Positions 33,250-46,563 of a stretch of 64,000 nucleotides of DNA are shown one piece after another. The position numbers were made by a program, and so were the translations under genes. This DNA comes from Conus ventricosus (Eukaryota; Mollusca; Gastropoda; Neogastropoda; Conidae). Within the stretch, counting starts at the first letter, position 1; every line of letters starts with the position of its first letter. The notes under the pieces are model-generated. The model was not told the origin of the DNA and did not search any database. It was given only the letters and a program-made list of their open reading frames with translations. The stretch lies in NCBI GenBank assembly GCA_018398815.1, contig CM031616.1, positions 67,649,541 to 67,713,540 on the forward strand, read 5' to 3'.

Positions 33250-33652
33250 GCATGTAATAATAATAATAATAATGAATACTTATACAGCGCCTATTCTCGG
33301 CTAGAGACCAAGCTCTAAGCGCTTTACAATCAACACTCGTTTACACAACGGGCTGCCTACCTGGGTAGTGCCGACTGAAGAGCTGCCAGCTGGCGCTTCA
33401 TTCAGTCGTTTCCCGTGTCATCCAGTCAGTATCGTTCAATATCGATCACTCATTTTCCTTACTTCCTTCGTTCTTTCCATTTCTCACGCAGGGTGCATGC
33501 TATGTGTAACGTGTCATCCATACCAACGGCCAAACTGGCCTACTCTTTCCGAAAGTTGATGGATTTTACATGTGTGCAAGATGTTATGCGTGCGTTCACA
33601 CACGGAACCTCGGTTTATAGTCTCATTCGAAGGACTGTATGGGAAATACAGA
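33250..33652 (-). mobile_element. SINE-B copy, uninterrupted, 5'-truncated
   Basis: Minus-strand copy with an (AAT)n tail (33,256-33,272), the module TAAAGCGCTTAGAGC, and the common body. It lacks the tRNA-like head. At 33,409-33,414 it reads TTTCCC followed directly by GTGTCAT. This is the site where the related copy at 13.8/29.5 kb carries the Polinton. Confidence 0.85.
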
Positions 33653-34036
33653 CAAGGCTCCCGAAAAGATGAGGACTGTGGAGCAGATTGACTCCCTTTT
33701 GTCGTAGAACATTCTTGCTGCATCTGCTGTGTGTGGGCCCCTTATGCTAACAGCTGACCATGAGCTAACACCAATGCAGGCTCCTTTGAGGATGTAGCCT
33801 ACTCATTCTTTCACACAGCCGCGCGCATGGCACGTGTTGTCCATCATGCCAGTTCCAGAGAGTGTGCCCTGTGCAAATATTCCCATGCACTGGAAGGCAC
33901 TGTTTAATACCAGTGGCATGCAGGCTTTCTCTCTCCGGGTTCTCTCTCACAGTGACCAGGGCACTGACCTAGTTTTCACTAAACCTGTGCAAAGTGGACA
34001 ATACTATGGTGTACATTCATTCATTAGAAAGGGCGG

Positions 34037-34495
34037 GGGCCGGAATAGCTCAGTGGTAGAGCGCCGGACTCGTAATCTTGGGTTGTGGGTTCGAATCTCT
34101 GGCAGGCTGTTTCAGTATAGTACAGGGGATTTTTCCTTCTGAGTTAACATTGGTTCTGACTCCATTTCCCAGCAGTCCTTCGAATGAGACTCTAAACCGA
34201 GGTTCAGTGTGTGAACGCACGCGTAACATCTTACACACACGTCAAATCCCATCACCAACTTTCGGAAGAGAAGGCCAGTTTGGCCTTTGGTATGGATGAC
34301 AAGTTACACATAGCATGCACCTTCCCTGAAGATGGAGTATGGCTGCCTTAATGGCGGGATAAAAAACGGTCATGCACACAAAACTCCACTCCCTTTGTTG
34401 GGTAGATGGGATTAATCCTTGCCTATCTCTACAGGGGTGTCCGCAGGAGTGTCAGCCTGCGTTCGCAAAAAAAAAGAAAAAAAGAAAAAAAAAAC
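34037..34495 (+). mobile_element. SINE-A copy, full length
   Basis: tRNA-like head with GCTCAGTGGTAGAGCGCC and GGTTCGAAT at 34,043-34,100, common body, and a tail of A9-G-A7-type sequence. The flanks TAGAAAGGGCGG (34,025) and TAGGAAGGGAGG (34,496) look like a diverged target-site duplication. Confidence 0.88.
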
Positions 34496-34507
34496 TAGGA
34501 AGGGAGG

Positions 34508-36210
34508 ATGCATTACAATATTTCATGACAGAAAACATATTTTCTTTTAAATCATCTTTTATATATGCAGTGATTCCATATTCCGTTCATGAATTAAAAT
34601 GCGCATGTTTATGATTCATCTACAAAAGTGCTGAGAAACTAACGCAAAATGCTCTGTGTGGGACTGCACTGATGATAGGGTGCCGCTGTTAGCATAGGCA
34701 CCAACACTTGCAACAGCTCAAGAGTTACAGTGCATTACAGTTCATGCAGTTCCCGTATCACCTTCGATCTTTCAGAGTGCTGATGATGCCTCCATGTCCA
34801 TTCCTGGTTGCCTCTTGGGCTGAGCTAGACCATGGCACACTGACTGATCTTGTTACCCTCCAAAGCAGACAAGACATGAAAGTCCCAATGATACAAGCTG
34901 CGAAACTCCAGAGATGAAGAACCATCTGATGCACAGAAGAATGATGCGAGTCTACAAAGCGTAGACTAAAGCACACCAGCCTTTTGCATAGTGATAAGAC
35001 AAGAGACAGGATGTAGAACTGACAAAGCAAGGGAAGATAGAACTATTCAGTGGCACAGCACAGTATTAGCTTGGAAAAACAGCAAAGTTCTCAGAAATAA
35101 GATACCACATTCTGAGTATTCTGCACAAGAAACAATGTAGAGCCTTGGAGAAAGACAGTCTCTCTTGGGTAACCCTTTCATTGTGGCAGTGGTCACATGG
35201 CTAACCGCTGTCAGAAGCCACAGTCGATGCTTGGCACCATGCGCATGCTGTGATTCAGTTTTTTGTTCCTGTGTTTTGTTTTTAGACTTCCTCCCTCATT
35301 GGAATAGTAATTAAGGTGCATTTGACTTGTATTTTCTCTAAGGTGGTGTGTTAAGTAATAACTACAGGTAAGTTATTTGTACTCCCATTTCTTGCAGAAC
35401 AGGGAGTACTTTACAGTGGGAACAAAGAAATACTGTCTGTGTGTGTGTGGTGTGTCTGTCTGTGTGTCTGTCCGTCCTTGGTCAAAACGTGTTCCACTCA
35501 CTCCAGACAAAACTTCTTGGCTGATCTTTCTGAAAATTTGTTGGTATGTTCATTATGGGTCAAGGATGATGCCCGATGTTTTGTTTTACCAGAATAGCCA
35601 TTACTAATGGCATAACGGTCCAAAACGGTTTTCTTCTTTCAGGAATATATCTCAAGTGACGAAATGCATTATGATGCATGTTTGATTGTGACGTCAGATA
35701 CATAATGATGCATGTTTGATTGTGACGTTCTTCAGGAAGATACAAACTGGTCGTGCGTTTATATGCATTGCATCTTGTTAAATAACTTAATTGTTTAAAG
35801 AACTTACACAGCCTTGTAAATCTATTACCTCCCCACGTCAAAGCTCTCTGGCTGCACGGCTGTTTTTTTGTGTGTTTTTTTTGCAGCTGGCAGCTTGGGG
35901 AGAGGGGACAGTGAAAGGTAAAAGTGCGAACCTGAGAAAGCGTCTGGACGCCTGTGATTAACTAATCTAGGTCAAAACATACACAAGGAAAACATGATGT
36001 GTCACTGTTTTAGAGATTTGGTTTTGCCAGGGCATGTGTTTGATATCGAGGATATGACCCCCTTACACCTATCCTCCCCCCCTGATCCGTTTTCACCTAG
36101 ATGCTCGTCATAGCCAGCATGAGGTAGGTAGTAGTAATGTGTCCCCCAAATGTCTGGCTCCATTTCCTTCCATAGGAGGTCAGCCGCCCGCCCCCTGAAC
36201 ATTAGAACTT
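34508..36210. other. Unassigned sequence
   Basis: No gene or transposon recognised. There is a short repeat of ATGATGCATGTTTGATTGTG at 35,670-35,725 and a TGTCTG-rich stretch at 35,435-35,475. Confidence 0.4.
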
Positions 36211-36214
36211 GTGC

Positions 36215-39200
36215 CCGTATTGGTAGGATGTCTCCTTGGCCCTCCTCCTACATTGCCACCCCTTCTTAGTAGTTCCCACATACAAACATGAAGCTTGACC
36301 TGTACTGTAACCCCGTAACGAACCCCGCCCCCCCCGCCCTTCCTTCCGTCTTAGTTGTTCCCTCATACAACATGATCTTGCCTGTACTGTACCCCCACCC
36401 CCCTTCCTTCCCTGTCTTAAGTTTGTTCCCACCTCAGACAACATGAGCTTGCCTGTACTGTACCCCTACCCCCCACCCCCACAATTCCTGTCTTAGTTGT
36501 TCCTCCCCGCCAGACAACAAGAGCTTGCTGTACTGTAGCCCCCCCCCCCCGCTTCCTTCCTTTCTTAGTTGTTCCCTCAGACAACCATGAGCTTGCCTGT
36601 ACTGTACCGCCCCCCCCCCCCCTTCCTTCCTGTCATAGTTTTTTTCCCACATACAACAAGACTTCTGTACTATACCCCCCCCCCCTTCCTTCCTGTCTTA
36701 GTTCCCTCAGACAAATGAGCTTGCTAACTGACCCCCCCCCCCTTCCCTTCCCCGTCTTAGTTTTTCCCCCAGACAACATGAGCTTCCTGTTATACCCCTT
36801 CCTTTCCCGTCTTAGTTGTTCCCCCAACAACTGAGCTTGCCGACTGTACCCCCCCCCCCCCTTTCCTTCCTGTCTTAGTTTTTCCCTCAGACAAATAGCT
36901 TTCCGTACTGTACCCCCCCCCCCTTCCTTCCGTCTTGTTTTTTCCCTCAGACAAATGACTTGCCCGCGTACCCCCCTTCCTTCCTGCTTAGTTGTTCCCT
37001 CAGACAACATGAGCTTCCTGTACTGTACCCCCCCCCCCCTTCCTTCTTAGTTTTTCCCCCAACAAATGAGCTTTCCTGTACTGTCCCCCCCCCCCCCCCT
37101 CTTTTTGGGCTTAGTTGTTCCCTCAGCAACATGAGCTTGCCCGACTGTAACCCCCCCCCCCCCCCCCCCCTTTTCCCTTAGTTTTCCCTCAACAACTGGC
37201 TGCCCTTTTATACCCCCCTCCCCCTTTCCTTTCCTTTTTAGTTGTTCCCCAGACAACATGAGCTTGCCTGTACTGTACCCTCCCCCCTTCCTTCCTGTCT
37301 TAGTTGTTCCCTCAAAACTGATTTTCCCGTACTTACCCCCCCCCCCCCCCCCCCTTTTCCCGCTTATTGTTCCCTCAGACAAATGGGTTGCCTGTACTTA
37401 CCCCCCCCTTCCTTTCCCGTCTTAGTTTTTCCCCCGACAACTGAGCTTGCCTTACTGTACCCCCCCCCCCCCCCTTCCTCCTGTCTTGTTTTCCCCCAGA
37501 CAACGAGCTTGCCTGTACTATACCCCCCCATCCCCCTTCCATCCAAGTTGTTCCCCCGACAACATGACCGTATGTACCCCCCCCCCCCCCCCCTTTCCCC
37601 CGTCTTTGTTGTTCCCCCAGACACTGAGTGGCCGTACGTTCCCCCCCCCCCTCTTCCTGTCTTATTGTTCCCCGGACAACTGAGCTTGCCTTACGTACCC
37701 CCCCCCCCCCTTCCTGCTTAGTTGTTCCCCCCAAAAACGAGCTGGCCTGTACTTTCCCCCCCCCCCCCCCCCCCCCCATTTCCCTAGTGTTCCCCAGACA
37801 AAAATGAGCTTGCCCTTTCTTCCCCCCCCCCCCCCCCTCATTCCTGTCATAGTTTTTTTCCCACATACAACAAGACTTCTGTACTATACCCCCCCCCCCT
37901 TCCTTCCTGTCTTAGTTCCCTCAGACAACATGAGCTTGCTTAACTGTAAACCCCCCGCCCCCTTCCTGTCCCTGTCTTTAGGTTGATCCCTCAGACAACA
38001 TGAGCTTGCCTGTAATATACTCCCCACCTTCCTTCCTGTCTTAAAGTAGTTCCCGGCCAGACAACATGAGCTTGCCAGTACTGTTAACCTACCCCCCCCG
38101 CGCCTCTTTCCTTTCCTGTCTTAGTTGTTTTCCCTCAGACAACTTGAGCTTGCCTGTACTGTACTCCCCCCCCCTTCCTCCTGTCTTAGTTTGTTCCCTC
38201 AGACCAACATGATCTTGCCTGAACTGTACCCCCCTTCCTTCCTGCTTAGTTGTTCCCATCAGACAACATGAGCTTGCCTGTACTGTAACCCCCCCCCCCT
38301 TCCTGTCCTGACTTAGTGTTTCCCCCAGAACAAATGAGCTTGCCTGTACTGTACCCCTCCTCAAACCCCCGTCCCCCTCCCCCCTCTTCCGGTCTTAGGT
38401 TGTTCCCTCAGAACAACATGAGCTTGCCTGAACTGTAACCCGTCCCCCGCCCCCCCCCCCCCCTCATTCCTTCCTTAGTATTTCCGCTCAACAACATGAA
38501 GCTTGCCTGTACTATACCCCCCCTCCCCCTCCATCCTTTCTTAGTTGTTCCCCAGACAACATGAGTCTTAGCTTGCCTGTACTGTACCCTCCCCCCTTCC
38601 TTCCTGTCTTAGTTGTTTCCGACGTCAGACAACATGGATACTTGCCTGTACTTTACCCCCCCCCCCCCCCCTCCTTCCTGTCTTATTGATTTCCCGTCAG
38701 GACAACATAGCTTTGCCTGTAACTTGTACCCCCCCCTTCCTTCCTGTCTTAGATGTTCTCCTGCCAGACAACATGAGCTATGCCTGTACTGTACCCCCCC
38801 CCCCCCTCCCTTCCTCCTGTCTTAGTTGTGATTCCCTCAGACCAACATGAGCTTGCCTGTACTATACCAAAGCCCCCCGACCTCCCTCCTTCCCATCCAA
38901 GTTGGTTCCCCCTGACAACATGAGCCTTGCCTGTACTGTACCCCCCCCCCCCCCACCTCGCTTCCTGTCTTAGTTGTTCCCCCCAGACTACATGAGCTGG
39001 CCTGTACTGTACCCCCCCACCCCTCCATTCCTGTCCTTAATTGTTCCCACAGGACACGAACATGAGGGGGGGCCCCCTTGCCTTTACTGTACCCGCCCCC
39101 CCCCCCCCTTCCTCCTGTCTTAGGTTGTTCCCCCAGACAACATGAGCTGGCCTGTACTGAACCCCCCCCCCCCCCCCTCATTCTTCCTGTCTTAGTTGTT

Positions 39201-40020
39201 CCCTCAGACAAAACATGAGCTTGCCTTACTGTACCCCCCCCCCCCCCCCTCATTCCAGTTCTTAGTTGTCCCCTCAGACAACAGGACTTGCCTGTACGTG
39301 TACCCCCCCCCTTCCTACATGACTTAGTTGTACCCTCATACAACATAGCTTGCCCTTAACTGTACCCCCCCCCCCCTTCCTTCCTGTCCGTAGTTGTTCC
39401 CTCAGACAACATGAGCTTGCCTGTACTGACCCCCCCTTCCTTCTCCTGTCTTAGTTGTATCCCTCAGAACAACATGAGCTTGGCCTGTACAGTACCCGCC
39501 CCCCCCTTCTTCCAGTCTTAGTTGTACCTCCCTCAGACAAACATGAGCTTTGCCATGTACGTACCCTCCTTCCCCCCCCCCCCTTCCTTCCTGTCTTATT
39601 TGTTCCCTCAGACAACATGAGCTTGCCTGTACTGTATACCCCCCCTCCTTCCTGTCTTAGTTTGTTCCCTCAGACAACATGAGCTTGCTTGTACTGTACC
39701 CACCCTTTCCTTCCTGTCGTTAGTTGTTCCCTCAGACAACATGAGCTTGCTTGTACTGTACCCTCCCCCCTTTCCTTCCTGTCTAGTTGTTCCTCTCTAC
39801 AACATGACTTGCTGTACTGAGCCCTCCCTCCCTCCCTCCCTTCCCATCCAACGTCCCCCACAGACAACATTAGCTGGCCCCTTGCACTGTGCCCCTCCCC
39901 TCTCCTCCCTTCCTTCCCATCACAACTGTCCTCCCTAGCAGACACCATGAGCTGGCCCTGCCCTGTGCCCCTCCCTTCTCCTCCTTCCTTTCCCATCCAC
40001 CTGTCCCCTCAAGACGGCAG
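36215..40020. repeat. 3.8-kb tandem array of a roughly 70-bp unit
   Basis: About 50 copies (estimate) of a unit reading TTAGTTGTTCCCTCAGACAA, CATGAGCTTGCCTGTACTGT, then poly(C) of variable length and CCTTCCTTCCTGTC. Units near 39,600-39,780 are cleanest. Units between 36,740 and 37,850 carry many one-base losses. The right edge (39,800-40,020) diverges to a C/T-rich form. Open frames on both strands are proline- or glycine-rich by-products. Confidence 0.93.
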
Positions 40021-40992
40021 GAGCTAATTTCCAAATCACTGCCTTCAAACACCACCTCCCTTTGTACTTGTCCTCCGTCCTATCCCAAGTGTATCCAGTC
40101 GAATTAGCATGGAAAAGTTAAACTGTGGGATTGCCCCACCAGCTGCACACGCCCTCCTCCCCCCTTCCCCCTCTCTTTGTAGAGGTGGAGGCCCAGCTCA
40201 TTCATCTAAACCTCCATCGATGAAGTTCCTCCGTCTCCCCCACTGCACAGGTTATGCTTCAGGGCATACTGAACTTCCCCCCCTCCCCCTCTCCTCCCTC
40301 CCCTCAGACCCACAACCCCACACCTCAGTCGAGTCATGCGTCTGTCCGGCCCCAATTCATTTCCAATGCATCAACTGAACGAGAGATAACAAATGAATGT
40401 CAACTTCCAGACATAGGACAAAAGAAAAGGAAAAGAAAAAGAAAAAAGAAGAAGAAAGAAATGAAGACAAATTGAATGTTAATTCAAACCATCAATGACA
40501 ACAGAAGTTAACTCGTTGAAATTGGCAAACAGCAAGTGACTCTGTGGACAAGCTTTTCAACCCAGACCATGACATGGTGAACCCTGGCATTATCGATTGT
40601 TTATGCTGTAGACGTGTGCCGCATTTTCACCTGAAATGCCTAGTGGTGATGTTGCTGCTGCCATGTGAACTTCCACATCCGCAACACGCCCCCAAAACAA
40701 AGCAAAAGCACTGTTTTGTATGTTTGCTAAAAGAACAACGAAAACAAACACTTAAAAATGGGAAATGAAAATAAGAACTAGAATGTCTTAGGCACTGTTT
40801 GTTTTAACTTTGCTCAGGTGAACATATTTCATAGGTTTTAAAGCAAACAGTTGCATCGGTTTATTTGTGGTTTCGTGCCTTGTTGAGGACTGTTGGAAGA
40901 ATAGAGGAGAAGTCACACTTTTGTAATCTTTCCGAAATTCCACTGTAATGTTCCAGTATTGCCAGTTGTTGTTTTCAGACCAGGGAGGTTGT

Positions 40993-41039
<47 letters not shown>

Positions 41040-41900
41040 GTGTGAAAAAGAGTGCGGAGGGTGGGGTGGTGCTGTGGATGTCAAGATGGGCCAGCTTTTG
41101 TGACAGAATATGGGGTCCCAGAGAGAGTACTGCTATTTTTACATTCCATAAAGATTGTGTACGTGTATGCATCTCTTCCTGTATCTGTTTGCACTCTGCA
41201 ATTTTGCAGTTTGTTATTTAATGTTAACCAGAATGAGCAGAAAGATCAAGATGTTTGTTTTATTCTATACGGTTACTTTTGAATGCTTTGCAATGTTCTT
41301 GTTAGAGAAGTGGCACTACAACCCAGTAATGAAATAATTAATAAAACAGTATAATTCCCACAAGGTATGGTCTTGACTCAATTGAAACAATTTGTTAGGG
41401 AGTCGCCCAACACCAGGGACACACAAATCACAAAGACAAAACCCACGGAGTTTCCGAACTCATAGGTCCTCCTCTCAGTAAGGTGAACAAGCATTCAGTA
41501 CAATGATACAAAAACGAGCCATCGCTTATTTTCCAAATATTCGGGTCGCAAGACAGGCGTTGAATTTTATTTGTCTTGTTCTTGGGTACAGACCCACGTT
41601 ACACCAGTGCACAAAGTGTCCCGTGTGGGCCGAAATTAACCGCTCCAGTTCTTTATCACAGTCCAGGGAAACAAATCATTCCATGTTTCCCCATTTACAC
41701 TTAAAGGTGTAATTTTCCCTTTTCTTATGCAGAGAAGTTCCATCGTGTAATGTAGGTTAGGTAATAAATTCACTCACTGTGACCATGCTCATACATTGAC
41801 ATGGATGTCATGTTTGACACCACAATCGCAGTGTGTTGTAGAATTTGTAGTACCTTTAAAATCAACTTGTGCGTACTGTTTAGCAAGGACATGAGCACAG
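40021..41900. other. Unassigned sequence with a (TG)n tract
   Basis: (TG)n at 40,992-41,037. A 74-codon frame at 40,544-40,768 contains CLCCRRVPHFHLKC, which superficially resembles a zinc-binding finger but has no supporting context. AATAAA-like signals occur near 41,340. Confidence 0.35.
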
Positions 41901-41904
41901 CTGA

Positions 41905-42672
41905 ATATAACTAACAACTGAGTAGCATTTTTTTTTTATAGTGATTTTGCCAAATGTAAATAAGAAAAGAAATCTTTCTTTCTTTCTGTATACGCAGGCT
42001 GATATTCCTGCGGACACTCCCTGTATAGACAGGCAAGGATTAATCCCATCTGCCCAACAAATGGAGTGGAGTTTTGTGTGAATGACCATTTTTTTTATCC
42101 CGCTATTAAGGCAGCCATACTCCAACTTCAGGGAAGGTGCATGCTATCCATACCAACGGCTAAACTGGTTTTCTGTCCCGAATGTTGGTGATGGGATTTT
42201 ATGTGTGTGCAAGATGTTATGCTTGCATTCACACACGGAACCTCGGCTTATAGTCTCATTCGAAGGACTGTATGGGAAGTGGAGTCAGAACCAATGTTAA
42301 CTCTGAGGGAAAAAATCCCCCTGTACCGAAACGGCCCAGCGGAAATTCGAACCCACAACTCCAGGATCACCAAGATTACGAGTCTGGGGCTCTACCACTG
42401 AGCTATTCCGGCCCCCAAGAGAAGGAATCAGTTCTTACTTGTCTAAAGCCTCCCCTGGCGTGAAGTAGCTCATCGCCATGTTTTCAGACCACCCCAGATG
42501 AAATGTTACTAACAACTGAGAAGCAAAGAAAATGTTGGGTTTTATATATATATATATTTTTTTTTATAATGATTTTGCCAGATGCAAATAAAAGAAGAAA
42601 GCAGTTCTGAACTAGTCTGTGAAGCCTCTCCTTGTATGTTGTAGTTCATCTCCATCTTTTCAGACTACTCGC
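41905..42672. repeat. Tandem duplication of about 170 bp, one copy carrying a SINE
   Basis: Copy 1 runs 41,925-42,490 and contains a SINE. Copy 2 runs 42,560-42,672 without it. Shared pieces include ATGATTTTGCCARATGYAAA (or the AGTG variant), AGTTCT, AGCCTC and TTTTCAGAC. Confidence 0.75.
41975..42416 (-). mobile_element. SINE-A copy, full length
   Basis: Tail (TTTC)n at 41,975-41,986, head at 42,350-42,416 on the minus strand. The flanks AAGAAAAGAAATC (41,962-41,974) and AAGAGAAGGAATC (42,417-42,429) are a 13-bp duplication with two differences. The tandem relative at 42.58 kb shows the pre-insertion state. Confidence 0.9.
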
Positions 42673-43437
42673 AATTAAAAGAAAAAGTAGGGGGATGAAA
42701 ATGATGAAAACCAAAACAACCCCCCCCCCCCCCCCCCCAAAAAAAAGTTGTTTCTGATTTGGTGTGTCAGGGTGGACGCACCACCACCAAAACAGTCATG
42801 TAAGGGGAAGAGTGATGTCTGAATATCCCTTTCATTCCTTAGTTTGATCTAGGGGAAACTACTCTTGAGACCGAGCTGACAGACGGCGAATTTTGAATGA
42901 CAAGTTTGTCAGGGAATTAAAGGTGAATTTTGAAGGACAAATTGGAGAACGTTCTTTGTCACAAAATTGGAAGAAATGCAGCCAAGGAACGAGCTGATGT
43001 CTTTTGTTGTATTTTCATCATAAGGGGAATAACTGTTCTACACTGAGGAGCAGTGAAGGGCCCTGCACAACAATCTGGGAAGCTCTTGTCAGTAGAAGAA
43101 TATGTCCCTAGCCTTCTGTAAGATTTGTGGTTGTAATACATCATGTTTTTTTTGTTTTTTGTTTCCTGGGACCAGCTGTTGATCTGCCCTTTTTTTTTTT
43201 TAATGAAAAGAAGTCTTTATTTACTGTTGTCTTTTATTTCTGCCTCTGTGGCCCGATCACCTGTCATTGTTCCGGAAAGTTTATATCTTTACTCGCTACA
43301 ATGTACAACATGCCAGCTTATCGGCTGTAAACTGGTGAGTGAACAGAGTATGTCCTGAGTGGATGTCAGTTGTCCTTTCTGCATTGTCTCTTTGCCTATG
43401 TGGGTTTCTGTTGCGTTATTGATTTATTTTGAGGTGT
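42673..43437. other. Unassigned sequence
   Basis: Poly(C) at 42,721-42,738 and T runs near 43,150-43,200. No recognisable gene. Confidence 0.4.
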
Positions 43438-43438
43438 A

Positions 43439-43516
<78 letters not shown>

Positions 43517-43517
43517 C
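43438..43517. repeat. (TG)n microsatellite
   Basis: TG run with TTTG interruptions and a GCGCGC end. Confidence 0.92.
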
Positions 43518-43527
43518 CTTCATTAAG

Positions 43528-44480
43528 CTGAAGATGAAAGAATGAGGAAATAAGTGAAACATTCGGAGTCAGCTGTTTTCTGTGAAGGAATAAGTGAAAC
43601 CTTCAGAGTCAGCTGTTTTCCATGGGGAAGTAAGTGAAACATTCACAGCCAGCTGTTTTGCATGAGGAAATAATTGAAGTGTTCAGGCAAACTGTTTGCC
43701 ATGAGGGAGTAAATAAAATTTTCAGACCAAGCTGTTTTGCATGAGGAAATAAGTGAAACCTTCAGAGTCCGCTGTTTTCTGTGAGGAAATAAGTGAAACC
43801 TTCAGAGTCCGCTGTTTTCTGTGAGGAAATAAGTGAAACCTTCAGAGTCCGCTGTTTTCTGTGAGGCAGTAAGTGAAACCTTCAGAGTCAGCTGTTTTCT
43901 GTGAGGCAGTAAGTGAAACCTTCAGAGTCAGCTATTTTCTGTGAGGAAATAAGAGAAATGATCAGAGCCAGCCATTTTTCCTGAGGAAATAGGAGAAACC
44001 TTCAGAGCCAGCCATTTTTCCTGAGGAAATAGGAGAAAACTTCAGAGCCAGCCATTTTTCCTGAGGAAATAGGAGAAACCTTCAGAGCCAGCCATTTTTT
44101 CCTGAGGAAATAGGAGAAACCTTCAGAGGCCTAGAGCCACATGTTTTCTGTGAGGAAGTAAGTGAAACCTTCAGAATCAGCTGTCTTCTGTGAGGAAATC
44201 AGAGAAACCTACAGAGCCACTTGTTTTCTGTGTAGTGAAACCTTCAGAATCAGCTGTCTTCTGTGAGGAAATCGGAGAAACCTACAGAGCCACTTGTTTT
44301 CTGTGAAGGAATAAGTGAAACATTCTGAATCAGCTGTCTTCTGTGAGGCAGTAAGCACTTAAAGTGAAACCTTCAGAGCCAGGCGTTTTCTATGAAGAAA
44401 TAAGTGAAACATTCAGAACCAGCCTTTTTTTAAATTTAAAAAAAAAAAAAAAATGAAGAAATAAGTGAAACATTGAGGGA
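43528..44480. repeat. 40-bp minisatellite, about 23 copies
   Basis: The unit reads GAGGAAATAAGTGAAACCTT then CAGAGTCAGCTGTTTTCTGT. Sub-variants form blocks: GTCCG units at 43,740-43,870 and GCCAGCCATTTTTCC units at 43,960-44,105. Confidence 0.92.
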
Positions 44481-44529
44481 GCGCTGCTTTGTATGAAGGT
44501 GCAAGTGAAACGGGTCAAACAATCAAACT

Positions 44530-44625
44530 ATGAACATTATAGAACAAAACATTATAGAACAAAACATTATAGAACAAAACATTACAGAACAAAGCATTAC
44601 AGAACAAAGCATTACAGAACATGAA
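44530..44625. repeat. 15-bp tandem repeat, 6 copies
   Basis: Unit ATTATAGAACAAAAC and the variant ATTACAGAACAAAGC. In one frame it encodes N-I-I-E-Q repeats, which I take to be incidental. Confidence 0.9.
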
Positions 44626-44934
44626 AGCGAACTAAACAGCTTTTTTTTTTTTTTTAACCGATTGACTGAAGTAACTAACAACCCAACAGTTAGAAGGAGA
44701 TTTACCTTGGAAAGGGAGGCTGGAAGAGGGGGGATGGGGGAGGGAGGGAGGGAGGGAGGCCTAATTTTGAGTGCTCAAGATGCACTGTGTCACCTTGTAG
44801 CATACAAATCTGTACGGCTTTGTATGTTGTGCATGTTTGTGTTATCGTTGCTCGAATACAAGGTCATGATTGTTATCAGCCAGTACATGTATGTTTTCTT
44901 CGTTGTTATTGTGCACTGTGCTGTGCCTCACAGT

Positions 44935-45840
<906 letters not shown>

Positions 45841-46197
45841 CGTGTGCACGTATGTGTGCAAGTGAGAGAGGGAGAGAGAGAGGGGAGAAAGAAAGAGAGC
45901 ATAAGTATGTCTGTAGGTGTGTGTGTGTGTGAGGTATGCATGTTCATCTGTATGTATGAGAGAGAGGGGGAAAGGGAGAGAGAAAGCGCAAGTACGTTTA
46001 CATACATTTTTTTGTATTTATGAGAGAGAGAGAGTGGGGAGGACAGAGAGGGAGCACTAGTATATGTGAGAGAGAGAGAAAGTGCAAGTATGTGTGTGAG
46101 AGAGAGGGAGAGAGAGCGAGAAAGTGTGTGTTTTTGTTGTTGTTGTTCTTCAGTTTAACGTCTTCCCACTTAAAGTGATTTCAGACGGATTGTGTAA

Positions 46198-46247
<50 letters not shown>

Positions 46248-46312
46248 TGTGTTGTGTGTGCGTGCGTGCGTGCGTTGCGTGCGTCGGCGTGCGTGCGTGC
46301 GTGCGTGCGTGG

Positions 46313-46348
<36 letters not shown>

Positions 46349-46436
46349 TGGTCGTGCGTGCGTGTGTGTGTGTGTGTGTGTGTCAGCGCACATTCGCGCG
46401 CTCCTGTTATTTAGATGCATGAGTGTGTGTGCGCGC

Positions 46437-46506
<70 letters not shown>
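45841..46506. repeat. GA, TG and CGTG microsatellites
   Basis: GA-rich tracts at 45,860-46,120, then (TG)n and (GCGT)n at 46,199-46,375, and pure (TG)n at 46,438-46,506. Confidence 0.9.
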
Positions 46507-46508
<2 letters not shown>

Positions 46509-46563
46509 GTAAGTAAGTAAGTAAGTAAGTAATTTCTTTTTGTGTATGAGGGGTTGTTGAAAG

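Noticed and set aside
34043..34105. tRNA gene-like sequences at 5.05, 11.5, 29.85, 34.05, 42.37 and 58.31 kb
   Set aside because: Each is the head of a SINE with a common body and target-site duplication, and lacks a proper 3' acceptor half. They are not functional tRNA genes.
36434..39346. Several 100-170-codon glycine- or proline-rich frames
   Set aside because: They are by-products of the roughly 70-bp tandem array, and shift frame with every poly(C) length change.
40544..40768. Possible zinc-finger exon (CLCCRRVPHFHLKC)
   Set aside because: Cysteine spacing fits no finger family well, there are no convincing splice sites, and no neighbouring exon was found.
43528..44480. CRISPR-like regular repeat array
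   Set aside because: Units are contiguous without unique spacers, the genome is eukaryotic, and no cas genes exist. It is a minisatellite. The same holds for 36.2-40.0, 49.5 and 62.2 kb.
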